40,240 bases of DNA, from NCBI GenBank assembly GCA_016870715.1, contig VGAL01000009.1:1-40240 (forward strand), written 5' to 3'. The stretch comes from Actinomycetota bacterium (lineage in GTDB: Bacteria; Actinomycetota; Actinomycetes; Nanopelagicales; Nanopelagicaceae). Below are positions 24,772-32,906 of this stretch, piece by piece (position 1 is the first letter of the stretch; each line of letters starts with the position of its first letter). The position numbers and the translations under genes were made by a program. The notes below the pieces were generated by a model. The model was given only the letters and a program-made list of their open reading frames with translations. It was not told the DNA's origin and searched no databases.

Positions 24772-25464
24772 GTGAGCAGCATCAACATGGAGCCTAAAAA
24801 GAATTTGCCTAGTCTTAATCTTGGGTCACTCTCTCCGACACGAAATCAATTGGTTGATATTCTCCGTGAATCTATTATTTTTGGAACGCTCCCTCCTGGA
24901 ACCCAGATAAAACAAGAAGAGATTTGCAGACAGTTCGCCTGTAGCCCAGGGCCAGTCCGTGAGGCGCTCCGGGAACTTGAGAGCGAAGGGCTCCTCTTTC
25001 ATTATCCCAACAGAGGCGTATTTGTCGCAGAGGTTTCAAATCACGAAATAGCCGAAGTTCTCATACCTATGCGCCTGCTTCTTGAAAAATTTGCTCTATG
25101 CAACTCAAGTCTGAAATTTACGACTGCCGCTGTTAACTCATTGAACGAGCAGATTTCTGCCATGCGTATTGGGGCGGAAACCGGCAATTCAAAAATGGCG
25201 GAAGAGGCCGATGCTAAATTCCATTTGATTACAATGCAGGTTGGTGGAAGCGAACATACCCTTCAGTTATGGAACAGCATTCTCTCTCGAATTCGTATGA
25301 AATTTGCCCGCATGGGTCCTATGGATGACACTTCACATAAAGCTGCCGAACATCAGAAATTGCTCGACGCTCTCCTTGCCAAAGATCCGGTTGAAATCTC
25401 CGAATTACTCGAAGAACATATCGTTGCCAGTGTCATCGATAAAGTACGTAGCAGTTCCCTCTGA
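24772..25464 (+). CDS. GntR-family regulator, FadR/FCD subgroup
   Basis: A 230-residue regulator. The winged helix (about 22-85) holds RESIIFGTLPPGTQIKQEEI, CSPGPVREALRELESEGLL and the wing NRGVFVAEVS. The C-terminal FCD domain (about 92-220) carries the usual acidic/His metal or ligand positions, including DAKFH and H210-type residues in LLEEHIV. FCD regulators bind small organic acids or sugar acids and mostly repress nearby catabolic genes. It is convergent with the CefD-like aminotransferase gene (three bases apart) and divergent from the AceE-like gene; either could be a target. An ATG at 24787 is an alternative start. Confidence 0.92.
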   Translation: MSSINMEPKKNLPSLNLGSLSPTRNQLVDILRESIIFGTLPPGTQIKQEEICRQFACSPGPVREALRELESEGLLFHYPNRGVFVAEVSNHEIAEVLIPMRLLLEKFALCNSSLKFTTAAVNSLNEQISAMRIGAETGNSKMAEEADAKFHLITMQVGGSEHTLQLWNSILSRIRMKFARMGPMDDTSHKAAEHQKLLDALLAKDPVEISELLEEHIVASVIDKVRSSSL

Positions 25465-25467
25465 CTA

Positions 25468-26613
25468 TTAGGTAAATGTCTTTCGAACCGCCACGGCCAA
25501 TGCCTCGTAGTTTTCAGGAGTGTTGTACAACATACCTGAGATTCGTAAGTAGTACTTCTCTGCGATAAATGAAATTGGCACCTCAACCTTAAATTCCTCC
25601 GCAATTTTTACCTGCACTGCCGCGGCACCGTCGCGACCACCTGACATCTTATGAATAGGTACAACTCCAAGAGGGAGGAAATCAGCGCGAATTTCCTCCT
25701 TTGAAATCCCGAGTTCTTTCATGACAAGTTCTCGTCCGAACATCATTCGCTGATGATTGGCCTTTCGTACCCGCTCCCAACCCAATTGTGAGAAGAAATC
25801 GATAGCGCTAGGTGCACTCAGCCATGATGTTGGATCAACAGTTCCGAGCATGTCCCAGGGGTAGGGATAAGGCTCATCATCACGCCATGACACTATGAGA
25901 GGGCGTAAAACCTCCTGCCAACGAGGTGCGATTCGCAATACTCCCACTCCCAAAGGGGTTGAGACCCACTTGTGAAGATTGCCAAACCAAAAATCTGCAT
26001 CCAACTTATCGAGATCAATATCTACAGTTCCTGGCGAATGCGAAGCGTCCACAACATAAACCACTGAATGAGCCTTACATAGAGCGCCTAATTCATAGAT
26101 TGGAAAACTACGAGCCGTAGCAGAGGTGATGTGATCCACCACTAGTAATCGAGTTTTTTTCGTGATTCCAGCGGTTATCTTTTCAATTACCCGCTGATCA
26201 GAATCAAGGTAGTCGACATCAATTTCGACCAGCTTGGCTCCTGATGCTTCACAGGCTCGAATCACAGCCTTCGTAACAGCCCCATATTCTTGGTTGAGCA
26301 CAATTACTTCATCACCGGAGTTCAGCGGGAAACCTCGCATCACAGTGCTGGCTCCCTCAGTTGTATTTCGAATCAATGCAATCTGGTCTGCTTGTTGACC
26401 TAGAAAGCGCGCAACAGATCCTCGCGCTGTTGCTACTTCTTCCTTAAGTTCCCTGGCAAAAAACTTCACTGGATTCTTCTGAATTCGATCTCGCCACTCT
26501 TGCTGAACTTTCTGGACAGAAATTGGTACTGCACCGAAGGAGCCATGATTGACGTGGTGATAAGCAGGGTCCAGGCTCCAATGAGATTTGAGTTCTTGAA
26601 GATCGAATTCCAT
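25468..26613 (-). CDS. CefD-like class V aminotransferase / isopenicillin N epimerase family
   Basis: A 381-residue PLP enzyme. Family marks: the opening YHHVNHGSFGAVP typical of isopenicillin-N epimerase-like proteins, the PLP Asp in VVDASHSPG (D189) and the Schiff-base lysine K215 in FGNLHKWVSTPLG. Members act as epimerases, desulfurases, lyases or transaminases, so the reaction is not fixed; a beta-lactam role is unlikely without other antibiotic genes. It is the last gene of the ABC importer operon, two bases after the second permease, so it probably processes the imported compound, which would then carry an amino group. Confidence 0.88.
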   Translation of the reverse strand: MEFDLQELKSHWSLDPAYHHVNHGSFGAVPISVQKVQQEWRDRIQKNPVKFFARELKEEVATARGSVARFLGQQADQIALIRNTTEGASTVMRGFPLNSGDEVIVLNQEYGAVTKAVIRACEASGAKLVEIDVDYLDSDQRVIEKITAGITKKTRLLVVDHITSATARSFPIYELGALCKAHSVVYVVDASHSPGTVDIDLDKLDADFWFGNLHKWVSTPLGVGVLRIAPRWQEVLRPLIVSWRDDEPYPYPWDMLGTVDPTSWLSAPSAIDFFSQLGWERVRKANHQRMMFGRELVMKELGISKEEIRADFLPLGVVPIHKMSGGRDGAAAVQVKIAEEFKVEVPISFIAEKYYLRISGMLYNTPENYEALAVAVRKTFT

Positions 26614-26615
26614 TG

Positions 26616-27440
26616 CTAACCCTTAACTATCCCAGCGGAGAGTCCACTAATCATGAATTTAGACATCAAACCAAACATAATCATTGTTGGAATGATTCCA
26701 ATCATGACTGAGGCGGCTAGCCCACCCCACTCGATGAAATACGCACCTATGAACGATCGTTCCGCTACAGGAAATGTCTTATTGGCATCCGAATCTATGA
26801 GGACCATAGCTAAGAAAAGTTCATTCCAACATTGCACGAAAGAAAAGATGAAGGTTGCAGCAACTCCTGGTAGCGCCACCGGAAAAATTACTCTAAATAG
26901 AGCTGAGACTCTATTACACCCATCGATAAGGGCTGCTTCATCGAGTTCGGGAGGGATTTGTTGTAAGAATCCCCTAAGCATCAACGTGGCAAAGGGAATC
27001 ATGCCCCCCAAATAGCATAGGACCAGAGCAATTAGGGTATTGAGTAAATTCAATCGTGACAGTAAAAGATAAAGTGGAGCCAGAGCAATCAAGCCGGGGA
27101 TCATTTGGGTAACTAAAAAGACGAGCATGACCTGGGATTTACCCTTGAATCGATAACGCGCCAATGAGTAAGCGCCTAGCATGCCAATAAAAATAACAAG
27201 TGCCGATGCTGCAATTGCAACGACAAAGCTATTCTTCAAGTACGTTCCAAATGCATAATCTCGGAATAGAGCGCGATAGCTCTCAAGCGTTGAATTGCTC
27301 CGTGGCCAGAAGAAATGTTTAGTTACTTCACGTACTGGACGTATTGAAGTCAAAAACATCCAGTACAGCGGGAAAATAGTAAAAAGGAACCAAATAGTTA
27401 GGACCGTGACTTTAGTTCCTTTGGAAAAACCCTTGAGCAT
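26616..27440 (-). CDS. ABC importer permease, CUT1 (MalG-like) type
   Basis: A 274-residue inner-membrane permease with six predicted helices. The EAA loop that docks the ATPase is present: ELDEAALIDGCNRVSALFRVIFPVALPG region (about 180-205). The protein opens with a short cytoplasmic tail and a helix carrying PLYWMFLTSIRP, the typical MalG-like start. It is the MalG partner of the permease encoded two bases upstream. No ATP-binding subunit is encoded in the operon, so a shared ATPase (MsmK/MsiK type) elsewhere is expected. Confidence 0.93.
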   Translation of the reverse strand: MLKGFSKGTKVTVLTIWFLFTIFPLYWMFLTSIRPVREVTKHFFWPRSNSTLESYRALFRDYAFGTYLKNSFVVAIAASALVIFIGMLGAYSLARYRFKGKSQVMLVFLVTQMIPGLIALAPLYLLLSRLNLLNTLIALVLCYLGGMIPFATLMLRGFLQQIPPELDEAALIDGCNRVSALFRVIFPVALPGVAATFIFSFVQCWNELFLAMVLIDSDANKTFPVAERSFIGAYFIEWGGLAASVMIGIIPTMIMFGLMSKFMISGLSAGIVKG

Positions 27441-27442
27441 GG

Positions 27443-28360
27443 TTACTTGTCACCATCCTCAATCTTGACAGCAAGTAGGTAAAAGACTGAGAAAATAAAG
27501 AGGATTATCAAAATGAACATGCCTAAGGCAGAACCTGCACCCCAGTCTTGATCGTAGGTGATTTTCTGCACGAGCCAGGAAGACAAGATATGGGTCTGCT
27601 CGTTAGGGCCACCACTAGTCATACCAAAGATCAAATCAGGGAAATTAGTAATCCAGATAACGCGGAGCAGAATAATGAGAACCAAAGTATTTTTGATGAA
27701 AGGAACGATGACAAGAAATAACCGTTGTCGCGAGGATGCTCCATCGAGTTCAGCTGCCTCGAGTATTTCTTTTGGAACGCCCTGTAGGGCAGCAAGAATC
27801 ATGATTACAAAGAAGGTGACGCCGTACCAGATATTGGCGATGATTACCGCAGCCATTGCCCACTTATCGTTGGATAACCACGGAATTGGTTTATCAATAA
27901 GGCCGATTCCCTCAAGAATCGTATTCATGATTCCTAGGTTGTCATCGAAAATCCATTTCCAGATGAGCCCCATGAGGAATCCGGATAGCGCCCACGGAAT
28001 AAAAATAATTGCTTGATAGAGCCCTGAAAATTTAAATTTTGTATTGAGATACAGAGCCAGAACAAATCCGATTGTAAATTGGAAAAAGAGAGAAACAACG
28101 ACCCAGATTACCGAGTTCACCATAATTCGCTTGAAATGTAAGTCGTTGAAGATTACAGAAAAGTTTTGAAAGCCAGCGAAGTAAATGTCATCTTGAGCAA
28201 ATAACTTGAAGTTTTGAAGGGAGAGTCCAGCAGTTCTGATGACTGGGTAATAAATGAAGATACAAATTAGAATTAGTGCTGGAAGCAGGAACCAAAGTGG
28301 TGCAAGGATGTTTCGAGTCTTGCCGCTGTTCTTCTCTTGAATCCGAAAAGTGCTACTCAA
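27443..28360 (-). CDS. ABC importer permease, CUT1 (MalF-like) type
   Basis: A 305-residue permease with six helices; the EAA loop reads EILEAAELDGASSRQRLFLV followed by IVPF. The frame opens at a GTG at 28411, but I prefer TTG at 28360: it has a run of six G (GGGGGG) as ribosome binding site and the protein then starts directly before the first helix, while the extra 17 residues look unrelated to the family. It pairs with the MalG-like permease. Between it and the solute-binding protein gene lies a 12-bp perfect stem-loop that may lower permease expression relative to the binding protein. Confidence 0.9.
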   Translation of the reverse strand: MSSTFRIQEKNSGKTRNILAPLWFLLPALILICIFIYYPVIRTAGLSLQNFKLFAQDDIYFAGFQNFSVIFNDLHFKRIMVNSVIWVVVSLFFQFTIGFVLALYLNTKFKFSGLYQAIIFIPWALSGFLMGLIWKWIFDDNLGIMNTILEGIGLIDKPIPWLSNDKWAMAAVIIANIWYGVTFFVIMILAALQGVPKEILEAAELDGASSRQRLFLVIVPFIKNTLVLIILLRVIWITNFPDLIFGMTSGGPNEQTHILSSWLVQKITYDQDWGAGSALGMFILIILFIFSVFYLLAVKIEDGDK

Positions 28361-28420
28361 CTCGCTATCCCCCCTGCCTATGTATATATACGTATGACTT
28401 TTCTGCGACACATTAGAGAA

Positions 28421-28448
28421 CAGTGGTCGACATTTCTGTCGACCACTG
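28421..28448. repeat. perfect inverted repeat between binding-protein and permease genes
   Basis: CAGTGGTCGACA, four-base spacer TTTC, then TGTCGACCACTG: a perfect 12-bp stem. In the operon mRNA (minus strand) it folds just after the binding-protein stop. No T-run follows, so it is not a classical terminator; a 3'-end-protecting hairpin giving more binding protein than permease is the likely role, as in malE-malF. An operator is the alternative. Confidence 0.6.
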
Positions 28449-28484
28449 ACTCGTCGTGTTTTGGATTACGGTAGCGCTAGTCCG

Positions 28485-29822
28485 TTAGGACTTGCACTTA
28501 GGACCATCCCAGTATGCAGCCCATTGTTTGAGAGCATCCTCGGTCTTCAGATTGCCTGCAAACATCGCAGCCATATCTTTATCTGCTTGAGTGAAGAACT
28601 CGCCGAAGCATGGCTTCGCTCCATCGCTTCCATCAAGCTTGATCTCCTTAGGGTCCTTACCAATCTTGTCGTAGATAGCCCAGGCGCCAGTCTTAAAGAA
28701 TGGATCCTTTGCTGCTGTCTTGGTGATTGGGCCAACGCCATAGGCGCGGGCGAAGATTGAGGCTTGTGGGTCAGAAGAGATGAAAGCAAGGAAATCCGTG
28801 GCAATGTTCTTGCACTTCGATGCCTGGGTTACCGACCAGCCGCCACCGCTTACATCCTGTGCGGAGTAACCAGTTGGACCCTTTGGCATTTGCGCCATGA
28901 TCCATTTTCCGCTCTCAAATGGTGCGTACTTATCCTCAACAATTTGGATGACCTCATTATCTTGGATTAAGTAATTGGCAATTCCATCGATAAAGCCCTG
29001 CACCATCTCTGGGTAACCCCATGAGACGGATGCTGGTGGGGAGACGTCATTCCAGATCTTCATGAGGAGATCTAGAGCTTCCTTTGACTTTGGATTGTTG
29101 AACATCGATTTGCCATCCTTGTTGTAATAACCGCCAGCATTAAGGTCTGGCGCGTTATATGCGCGGATGATGAAGATTGCTTGAGTGAAAGAGGCACGAG
29201 CGCCACGCATCGAATAAATGTATGACTTATCTGTCTGTGCTTTCTTTGCATTCAGGATATCTGTCCATGTAACTGGAATGGCTACTCCAGCATCCTTAAA
29301 TGGTTGGACACGAACGAAGGAAGCCTTGACATAGTAGCCATTTGGCACCATGTACATCTTGCCTTTGCCTTTATTGATCTGCGCTTGCAACTGTGAGTAC
29401 TCAGTTAGGCCAGTCCATGCCTTCGTCTTGGTGAAGTATGGATAGATATCTGCGAGTTGGTTAGCAGAGAGGGCTTGTCCCATGATTGCGCCTGCTGGCT
29501 CAACGATGTCTACAGCCTTGGCTTGTAGAAGTTGAGTGATCTTGGCTGGTGAATCTGCCTGCGATGGAGAGATGATCTCAACCTTGACTCCAGGACGGGT
29601 CGATTCAAATTGACGGGCAAATGCATTAAGCAGTGGAGTACGGGCTGGACCAGCAAAATACTCGATTACTCGAATCTTCACAGGTTTTGCCTTAGTCGGC
29701 TTGCAGTTCCATGTTTTATCTTTAGAAGCTGCGCTGCTCGTAGTCACAGTCATAAGACTGAGACCAAGAGCTGCGACAGCCGCCAAGGAAACTACCTTGC
29801 GACTGGTTAGGTTCTTTTTCAA
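28485..29822 (-). CDS. ABC importer solute-binding protein, family 1
   Basis: A 445-residue exported binding protein. The signal peptide covers residues 1-32 (ending SSAA, no lipobox, so it is not a lipoprotein unless anchored otherwise). The mature chain is a type-1 (sugar-type) solute-binding fold: IRVIEYFAGPARTPLLNAFARQF at the N terminus, then GYYVKASFVRVQPFKDAGV and the domain crossing near WIMAQMPKG. Four cysteines (near 40, 363, 404 and 443) could form disulfides. Start is TTG at 29822 with GGGGG just before. The ligand is unknown; the CUT1 type suggests a sugar, polyol or derivative. It is the first gene of the operon with two permeases and a CefD-like enzyme. Confidence 0.92.
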   Translation of the reverse strand: MKKNLTSRKVVSLAAVAALGLSLMTVTTSSAASKDKTWNCKPTKAKPVKIRVIEYFAGPARTPLLNAFARQFESTRPGVKVEIISPSQADSPAKITQLLQAKAVDIVEPAGAIMGQALSANQLADIYPYFTKTKAWTGLTEYSQLQAQINKGKGKMYMVPNGYYVKASFVRVQPFKDAGVAIPVTWTDILNAKKAQTDKSYIYSMRGARASFTQAIFIIRAYNAPDLNAGGYYNKDGKSMFNNPKSKEALDLLMKIWNDVSPPASVSWGYPEMVQGFIDGIANYLIQDNEVIQIVEDKYAPFESGKWIMAQMPKGPTGYSAQDVSGGGWSVTQASKCKNIATDFLAFISSDPQASIFARAYGVGPITKTAAKDPFFKTGAWAIYDKIGKDPKEIKLDGSDGAKPCFGEFFTQADKDMAAMFAGNLKTEDALKQWAAYWDGPKCKS

Positions 29823-29843
29823 TTTTCCCCCAGATTGGTTTTC

Positions 29844-29859
29844 AATCTCTTTCGAGATT
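29844..29859 (-). promoter_or_regulatory. hairpin in the binding-protein mRNA leader
   Basis: On the minus strand AATCTC-GAAA-GAGATT forms a six-pair stem closed by a GAAA tetraloop about 15-20 bases before the GGGGG ribosome binding site. A role in mRNA stability or translation is inferred. Read on the plus strand, the stem is followed by TTTT, but no plus-strand gene lies in front of it. Confidence 0.35.
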
Positions 29860-30268
29860 TTTTACGAGAGTAATTGAGCAGGTTTTCATTTACAATCAAA
29901 TTGTGGGTTATTGGTAGAAGTTTATTTAACTGTGACACTAGATAGTAGAAAATCTACAAAGTGCTTTCGTGCATCTGGACGAAACAACCGCCTACTCAAT
30001 TAAGTTTTCTGAGATCCGGCCCCTGAATCAGGGAAGTATTCGAAATTACCCTGGAGATTCTTCACATAAGCACCACTTGGTATACGGCGGTTTCCGGCTA
30101 CCTGAAAACGAGCAAAATCGCCATTTCTGCCAAGAACCCTCGACCAAACGTTGAGGAAATAGTGAGGAAAACCCCCTTGTGCGCCCATTCCTTCAGGAGT
30201 AGAAATTCCCTAACTTCATTGAGAGTAGACAAAAGGAAATCAATGAGGCTTCGGATCGGATAACAACT

Positions 30269-30482
30269 ACATAAATAGCAATATTTATGTAAAACGCAAC
30301 TGATCATCGCGGAGTTGGTACACGTAAGGTTCGAGCCGTAGAAGGCGCCCATTGTGCGTAACTAGGAGACTAGTTACATCGTGGATGTGATGTAAGGATC
30401 AGCTCACATCGCGCGGTGAAGGCCGAAGGAGATGCGCGCCGGCGAAGAGTTAAGGCCCCTGGAACTGATACTTCCAGGGGCC
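30269..30482 (+). ncRNA. candidate structured RNA (or operator cluster)
   Basis: In 214 bases there are: ACATAAATA-GCAA-TATTTATGT (30269-30290), GTAACTAG-GAGA-CTAGTTAC (30358-30377), GATGTGA with TCACATC around a 13-base loop (30384-30410), and GGCCCCTGGAA with TTCCAGGGGCC (30454-30482). Only when read on the plus strand do the first two close with GNRA tetraloops (GCAA, GAGA). CTGATC (30300-30305) can also pair with GATCAG (30397-30402) inside the third loop, a possible pseudoknot. I cannot match it to rnpB, ssrA, SRP RNA, 6S or any riboswitch I know. The last stem may instead end the minus-strand gene at 30541. Confidence 0.3.
30454..30482 (-). terminator. strong stem-loop after the DUF4236 gene
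   Basis: GGCCCCTGGAA and TTCCAGGGGCC form a perfect 11-bp GC-rich stem with a seven-base loop, 58 bases after the DUF4236 stop on the minus strand. It is followed on that strand by TTAACTCTT, a weak T-rich tail, so it is a plausible terminator of the kynU-DUF4236 operon. A terminator for a plus-strand RNA is less likely, since no T-run follows on that side. Confidence 0.5.
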
Positions 30483-30540
30483 AACTCATATTCTCAATCC
30501 TTCTCTCCTGGATTCCATGAAAGACACGCCAGAACTGTTA

Positions 30541-31596
30541 TCAATCTTCTGCACGTAGGGCAGTAATCCGCTCCATTACTTCTGGATATTTGCTATCGGC
30601 TAAGACGATCTTCTCTAATTCCTTGAGCGCTTGCCCTCGTTTGCCCTGTCGCTGGTAAATGTTGGCACGCTCCCAAAGCGCTCGATTATGAACCTCTTCA
30701 TCCAATGATCGCTTGGCAATCACCTTTTTAATAGCTTCAAGCGCGCCATCGTGAAATCCCAATTCAGAGAGGGCAGCAGCGCGCATGATAAAAAGCATCC
30801 CTGTTGCTTCATCTTCTAACTCAAGATCTTCAGTGGAATCGAGTACATCTTGAAATTTTTTCTCAGCAAGCTCGATATCCACCACTGAAACGGCACTCAA
30901 CTGATTGGCATCTAACATCTCCAGAACCTTAAAGGCGCTCACGCTATCGCCAGCATCCTGGAGAATCTCGGCGTAGATGAAACCAAACGCAGAAGCAGAG
31001 AATGATTCATCGAACCAAATTCCAGGGGTGATCTGAATCTTCATATTTAGTAATGGAAAGTACTTGCGCGCCTCATAGGTGCCAAAGGCATTTTTCCGAT
31101 TACTCCACACCTCCCCTGCGCTCTTGAGTAAGTCAGGAAAGTTCTCGTCATTACGCGCTCCTGCCAAACAAGCAAGTGCTAAGCAGGTGTATTTGATCTT
31201 TGAATACTTCTCAGAGAGGGCAATAGCTCGTTCGATGATTACCTTGTCGACGGGAACATTTTCACCCTCAAAATGTTCCCTCAAGAAACGGTAGAAAGCG
31301 CGCTCGCGCCTATTAGCAAAGAGACTCGGTTTTGGAGGTTTAGGTGGCAGATAAAAATCGTCATTCTCCTCTTCCGAAGTACGCCTAGAACGAGAGGACT
31401 TCGAACCACGAATTGAACTTCGTTCCACGTTGTACAACCCGGTGCCAGGAATTCCTGCAGAGGTATAGATATCGCCCTTGCTATTGATACTTACTCGAGC
31501 CCCTGGTACCCCCACCGATAAACCAATTGCGCTCTTACTAAAGTTAAGTCGCACTCCGGGGATAAGAGAGATGGAGCGACGGAAGCGTAAGGACAT
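30541..31596 (-). CDS. DUF4236 protein with TPR-like C-terminal region
   Basis: A 351-residue cytoplasmic protein. Residues 1-55 are a DUF4236 domain: FRRSISLIPGVRLNFSKSAI, GLSVGVPGARVSIN and AGIPGTGLYNV, a short Gly-rich beta domain of unknown function that is common in bacteria and phages. A Ser/Arg/Glu-rich, Pro-containing linker (about 60-95) joins it to a helical region (about 95-351) with repeated Ala/Leu/Glu patterns and a final ALWERANIYQRQGKRGQAL block that looks like tetratricopeptide repeats. Its ATG overlaps the kynureninase TAA by one base (TAATG), so translation is coupled. A link to tryptophan breakdown is not known. Confidence 0.85.
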   Translation of the reverse strand: MSLRFRRSISLIPGVRLNFSKSAIGLSVGVPGARVSINSKGDIYTSAGIPGTGLYNVERSSIRGSKSSRSRRTSEEENDDFYLPPKPPKPSLFANRRERAFYRFLREHFEGENVPVDKVIIERAIALSEKYSKIKYTCLALACLAGARNDENFPDLLKSAGEVWSNRKNAFGTYEARKYFPLLNMKIQITPGIWFDESFSASAFGFIYAEILQDAGDSVSAFKVLEMLDANQLSAVSVVDIELAEKKFQDVLDSTEDLELEDEATGMLFIMRAAALSELGFHDGALEAIKKVIAKRSLDEEVHNRALWERANIYQRQGKRGQALKELEKIVLADSKYPEVMERITALRAED

Positions 31597-32867
31597 TACC
31601 TCACCCTACTTTGGCTCGATTCGATTGCCAGGTATTCCGCTGCCATTACGCTCTCCCTAATTCTGGCAAAACCGTCAAAAACCTCCGTAAAGGAGGTGGC
31701 CAATGGTGAGATTGCTAATCGAATCTGGTTGGGCTCTCGATAGTCGGGAATGACTCTTTGCATCTTTCGAAGGGCGATACTTATGCGTTTCGCTTCAGGG
31801 TGCGCCAGTGAGATGTGGCCACCTCTTTGAGCGGGATCTCGCGGGCTCTTTAATTCAAAACCAAGCGGGGCTAACCATTGCTCATATAACTCCACCATCA
31901 ATGAGGTGCCTACGCGAGCTTTCGCTTCTATCGCCGCTATGCCGGCCTGCGCAATCATGGCGAAGGCGCTGTTGGCCGAGCGCAATCCAATGATTGATGG
32001 GCTAGCAATCTGGAAGCCACGAATATCTTCAGAGCGTTGAAAGGTTGGACCCATTGCAAATTGATCACGCTGGGCAAACCATCCTTGAATCGGCACCTGC
32101 AACTGGCGCTGGAGCTCCTGACGTACATATAACCAGGCTGGTGCACCCGGTCCAGAATTTCCATATTTATAGGTACAGCCAACTGCCAGGTCGACCCCAT
32201 TCTTGTCGAAGTCGAGAGCAATCGCCCCAATTGCATGTGCAGCATCCCACACTACAAGTGCACCATGAGCCCGAGCCAAAGCGGTGATCGACTTGAGATC
32301 TGAACGAGCACCAGAGCGGTATTGGATTACTTGTAGCGATACTAAGGCGACATCATCATCGAGATAACCTGCAAGTAATTCAGGTGTGATCTGTTCATGC
32401 TCGGCAACTTCAGGATTTTCGTTATCAATCATGATTAATTCCATGCCGTGATCTTGGGCAATCCCCTCCAGGATGTACCTATCGGTGGGAAAGTTTGCGC
32501 GATCAGTGATGATTTTTTTACGACCTGGACGGGCTTTTATCGCCGCGCTACATAATTGATAGAGATTAACTGAAGTGGTATCGCATGCTAGTACCTGCCC
32601 TGGTGCAGCACCTAGCGCGCTCTTTCCAATCAAGTCTCCCGTTTGTTCCGCTTCATCTATCCAATCTGCCCAACCATCGACAACTTTGCTTCCCCACTCG
32701 TTGGTAAGGAATGAATTGATGTCGACTAGGGTTTGCTTTGGCAATCTGCCAAGGGAATTTCCGTCAAGGTAGCAAACCTCTGGGGCGGCAACGAAAAATT
32801 GTGATGCGAAGTGAGCAAGAGCATCTTCCTTATCAAGACGCACTGCATCTGCGCGGGTCACAGCCAC
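31596..32867 (-). CDS. kynU: kynureninase
   Basis: A 423-residue class V PLP enzyme that splits kynurenine (or 3-hydroxykynurenine) to anthranilate and alanine. Family segments: [11 protein letters not shown] (33-43), [22 protein letters not shown] in the PLP-phosphate region, the PLP Asp and His in [11 protein letters not shown] (D208, H211), and the Schiff-base lysine K234 in [12 protein letters not shown], then SPSIIGLRS and the C-terminal domain with GGHISLAHP. The start is GTG at 32867, supported by TAGGCT seven bases upstream on the minus strand (leaderless). Other steps of the pathway (tryptophan dioxygenase, formamidase) are not in the window. The DUF4236 gene follows with a one-base overlap. 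Confidence 0.94.
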   Translation of the reverse strand: MAVTRADAVRLDKEDALAHFASQFFVAAPEVCYLDGNSLGRLPKQTLVDINSFLTNEWGSKVVDGWADWIDEAEQTGDLIGKSALGAAPGQVLACDTTSVNLYQLCSAAIKARPGRKKIITDRANFPTDRYILEGIAQDHGMELIMIDNENPEVAEHEQITPELLAGYLDDDVALVSLQVIQYRSGARSDLKSITALARAHGALVVWDAAHAIGAIALDFDKNGVDLAVGCTYKYGNSGPGAPAWLYVRQELQRQLQVPIQGWFAQRDQFAMGPTFQRSEDIRGFQIASPSIIGLRSANSAFAMIAQAGIAAIEAKARVGTSLMVELYEQWLAPLGFELKSPRDPAQRGGHISLAHPEAKRISIALRKMQRVIPDYREPNQIRLAISPLATSFTEVFDGFARIRESVMAAEYLAIESSQSRVR

Positions 32868-32874
32868 ATGAAAA

Positions 32875-32880
32875 AGCCTA
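32875..32880 (-). promoter_or_regulatory. -10 box of a leaderless kynU transcript
   Basis: On the minus strand TAGGCT (within TATAGGCT) lies seven bases before the GTG start at 32867, with TTTTCAT between and no ribosome binding site. Confidence 0.5.
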
Positions 32881-32906
32881 TAGACTTTGAGGTATTGGAG
32901 GAAGAG

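Larger units (their letters stand above)
29860..30540. other. long intergenic stretch with many inverted repeats; no convincing gene
   Basis: There is no believable protein gene here. The part next to the binding-protein gene (about 29860-29960) must hold its promoter and has GTAGA-AAA-TCTAC (29945-29957). The middle (30000-30240) has a 62-codon minus-strand frame (30000-30188) with plausible composition but no ribosome binding site and no family I know. The right half (30269-30482) contains four perfect inverted repeats and may encode a structured RNA, described separately. Confidence 0.6.

Noticed and set aside
30009-30036. CTGAGA hinting at a TPP riboswitch
   Set aside because: The GGGGTGC flank and second conserved arm are absent, and no thiamin gene follows on that strand.
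30313-30350. tRNA-like fragment (GGTTCGAGCC with TTGGTA upstream)
   Set aside because: The T-stem and acceptor pairs do not form; no anticodon arm is present.
30098-30352. 84-codon minus-strand frame with hydrophobic segments in the intergenic region
   Set aside because: It runs through a perfect inverted repeat (30269-30290), has Cys-rich odd composition (LTCTNSAMISCVL, YCYLCSCY) and overlaps the other small frame; more likely chance.
32811-32906. N-terminal extension of the YajQ-family gene
   Set aside because: It is antisense to the start of kynU; the ATG at 32907 has GGAGGAAG upstream and the family N terminus.
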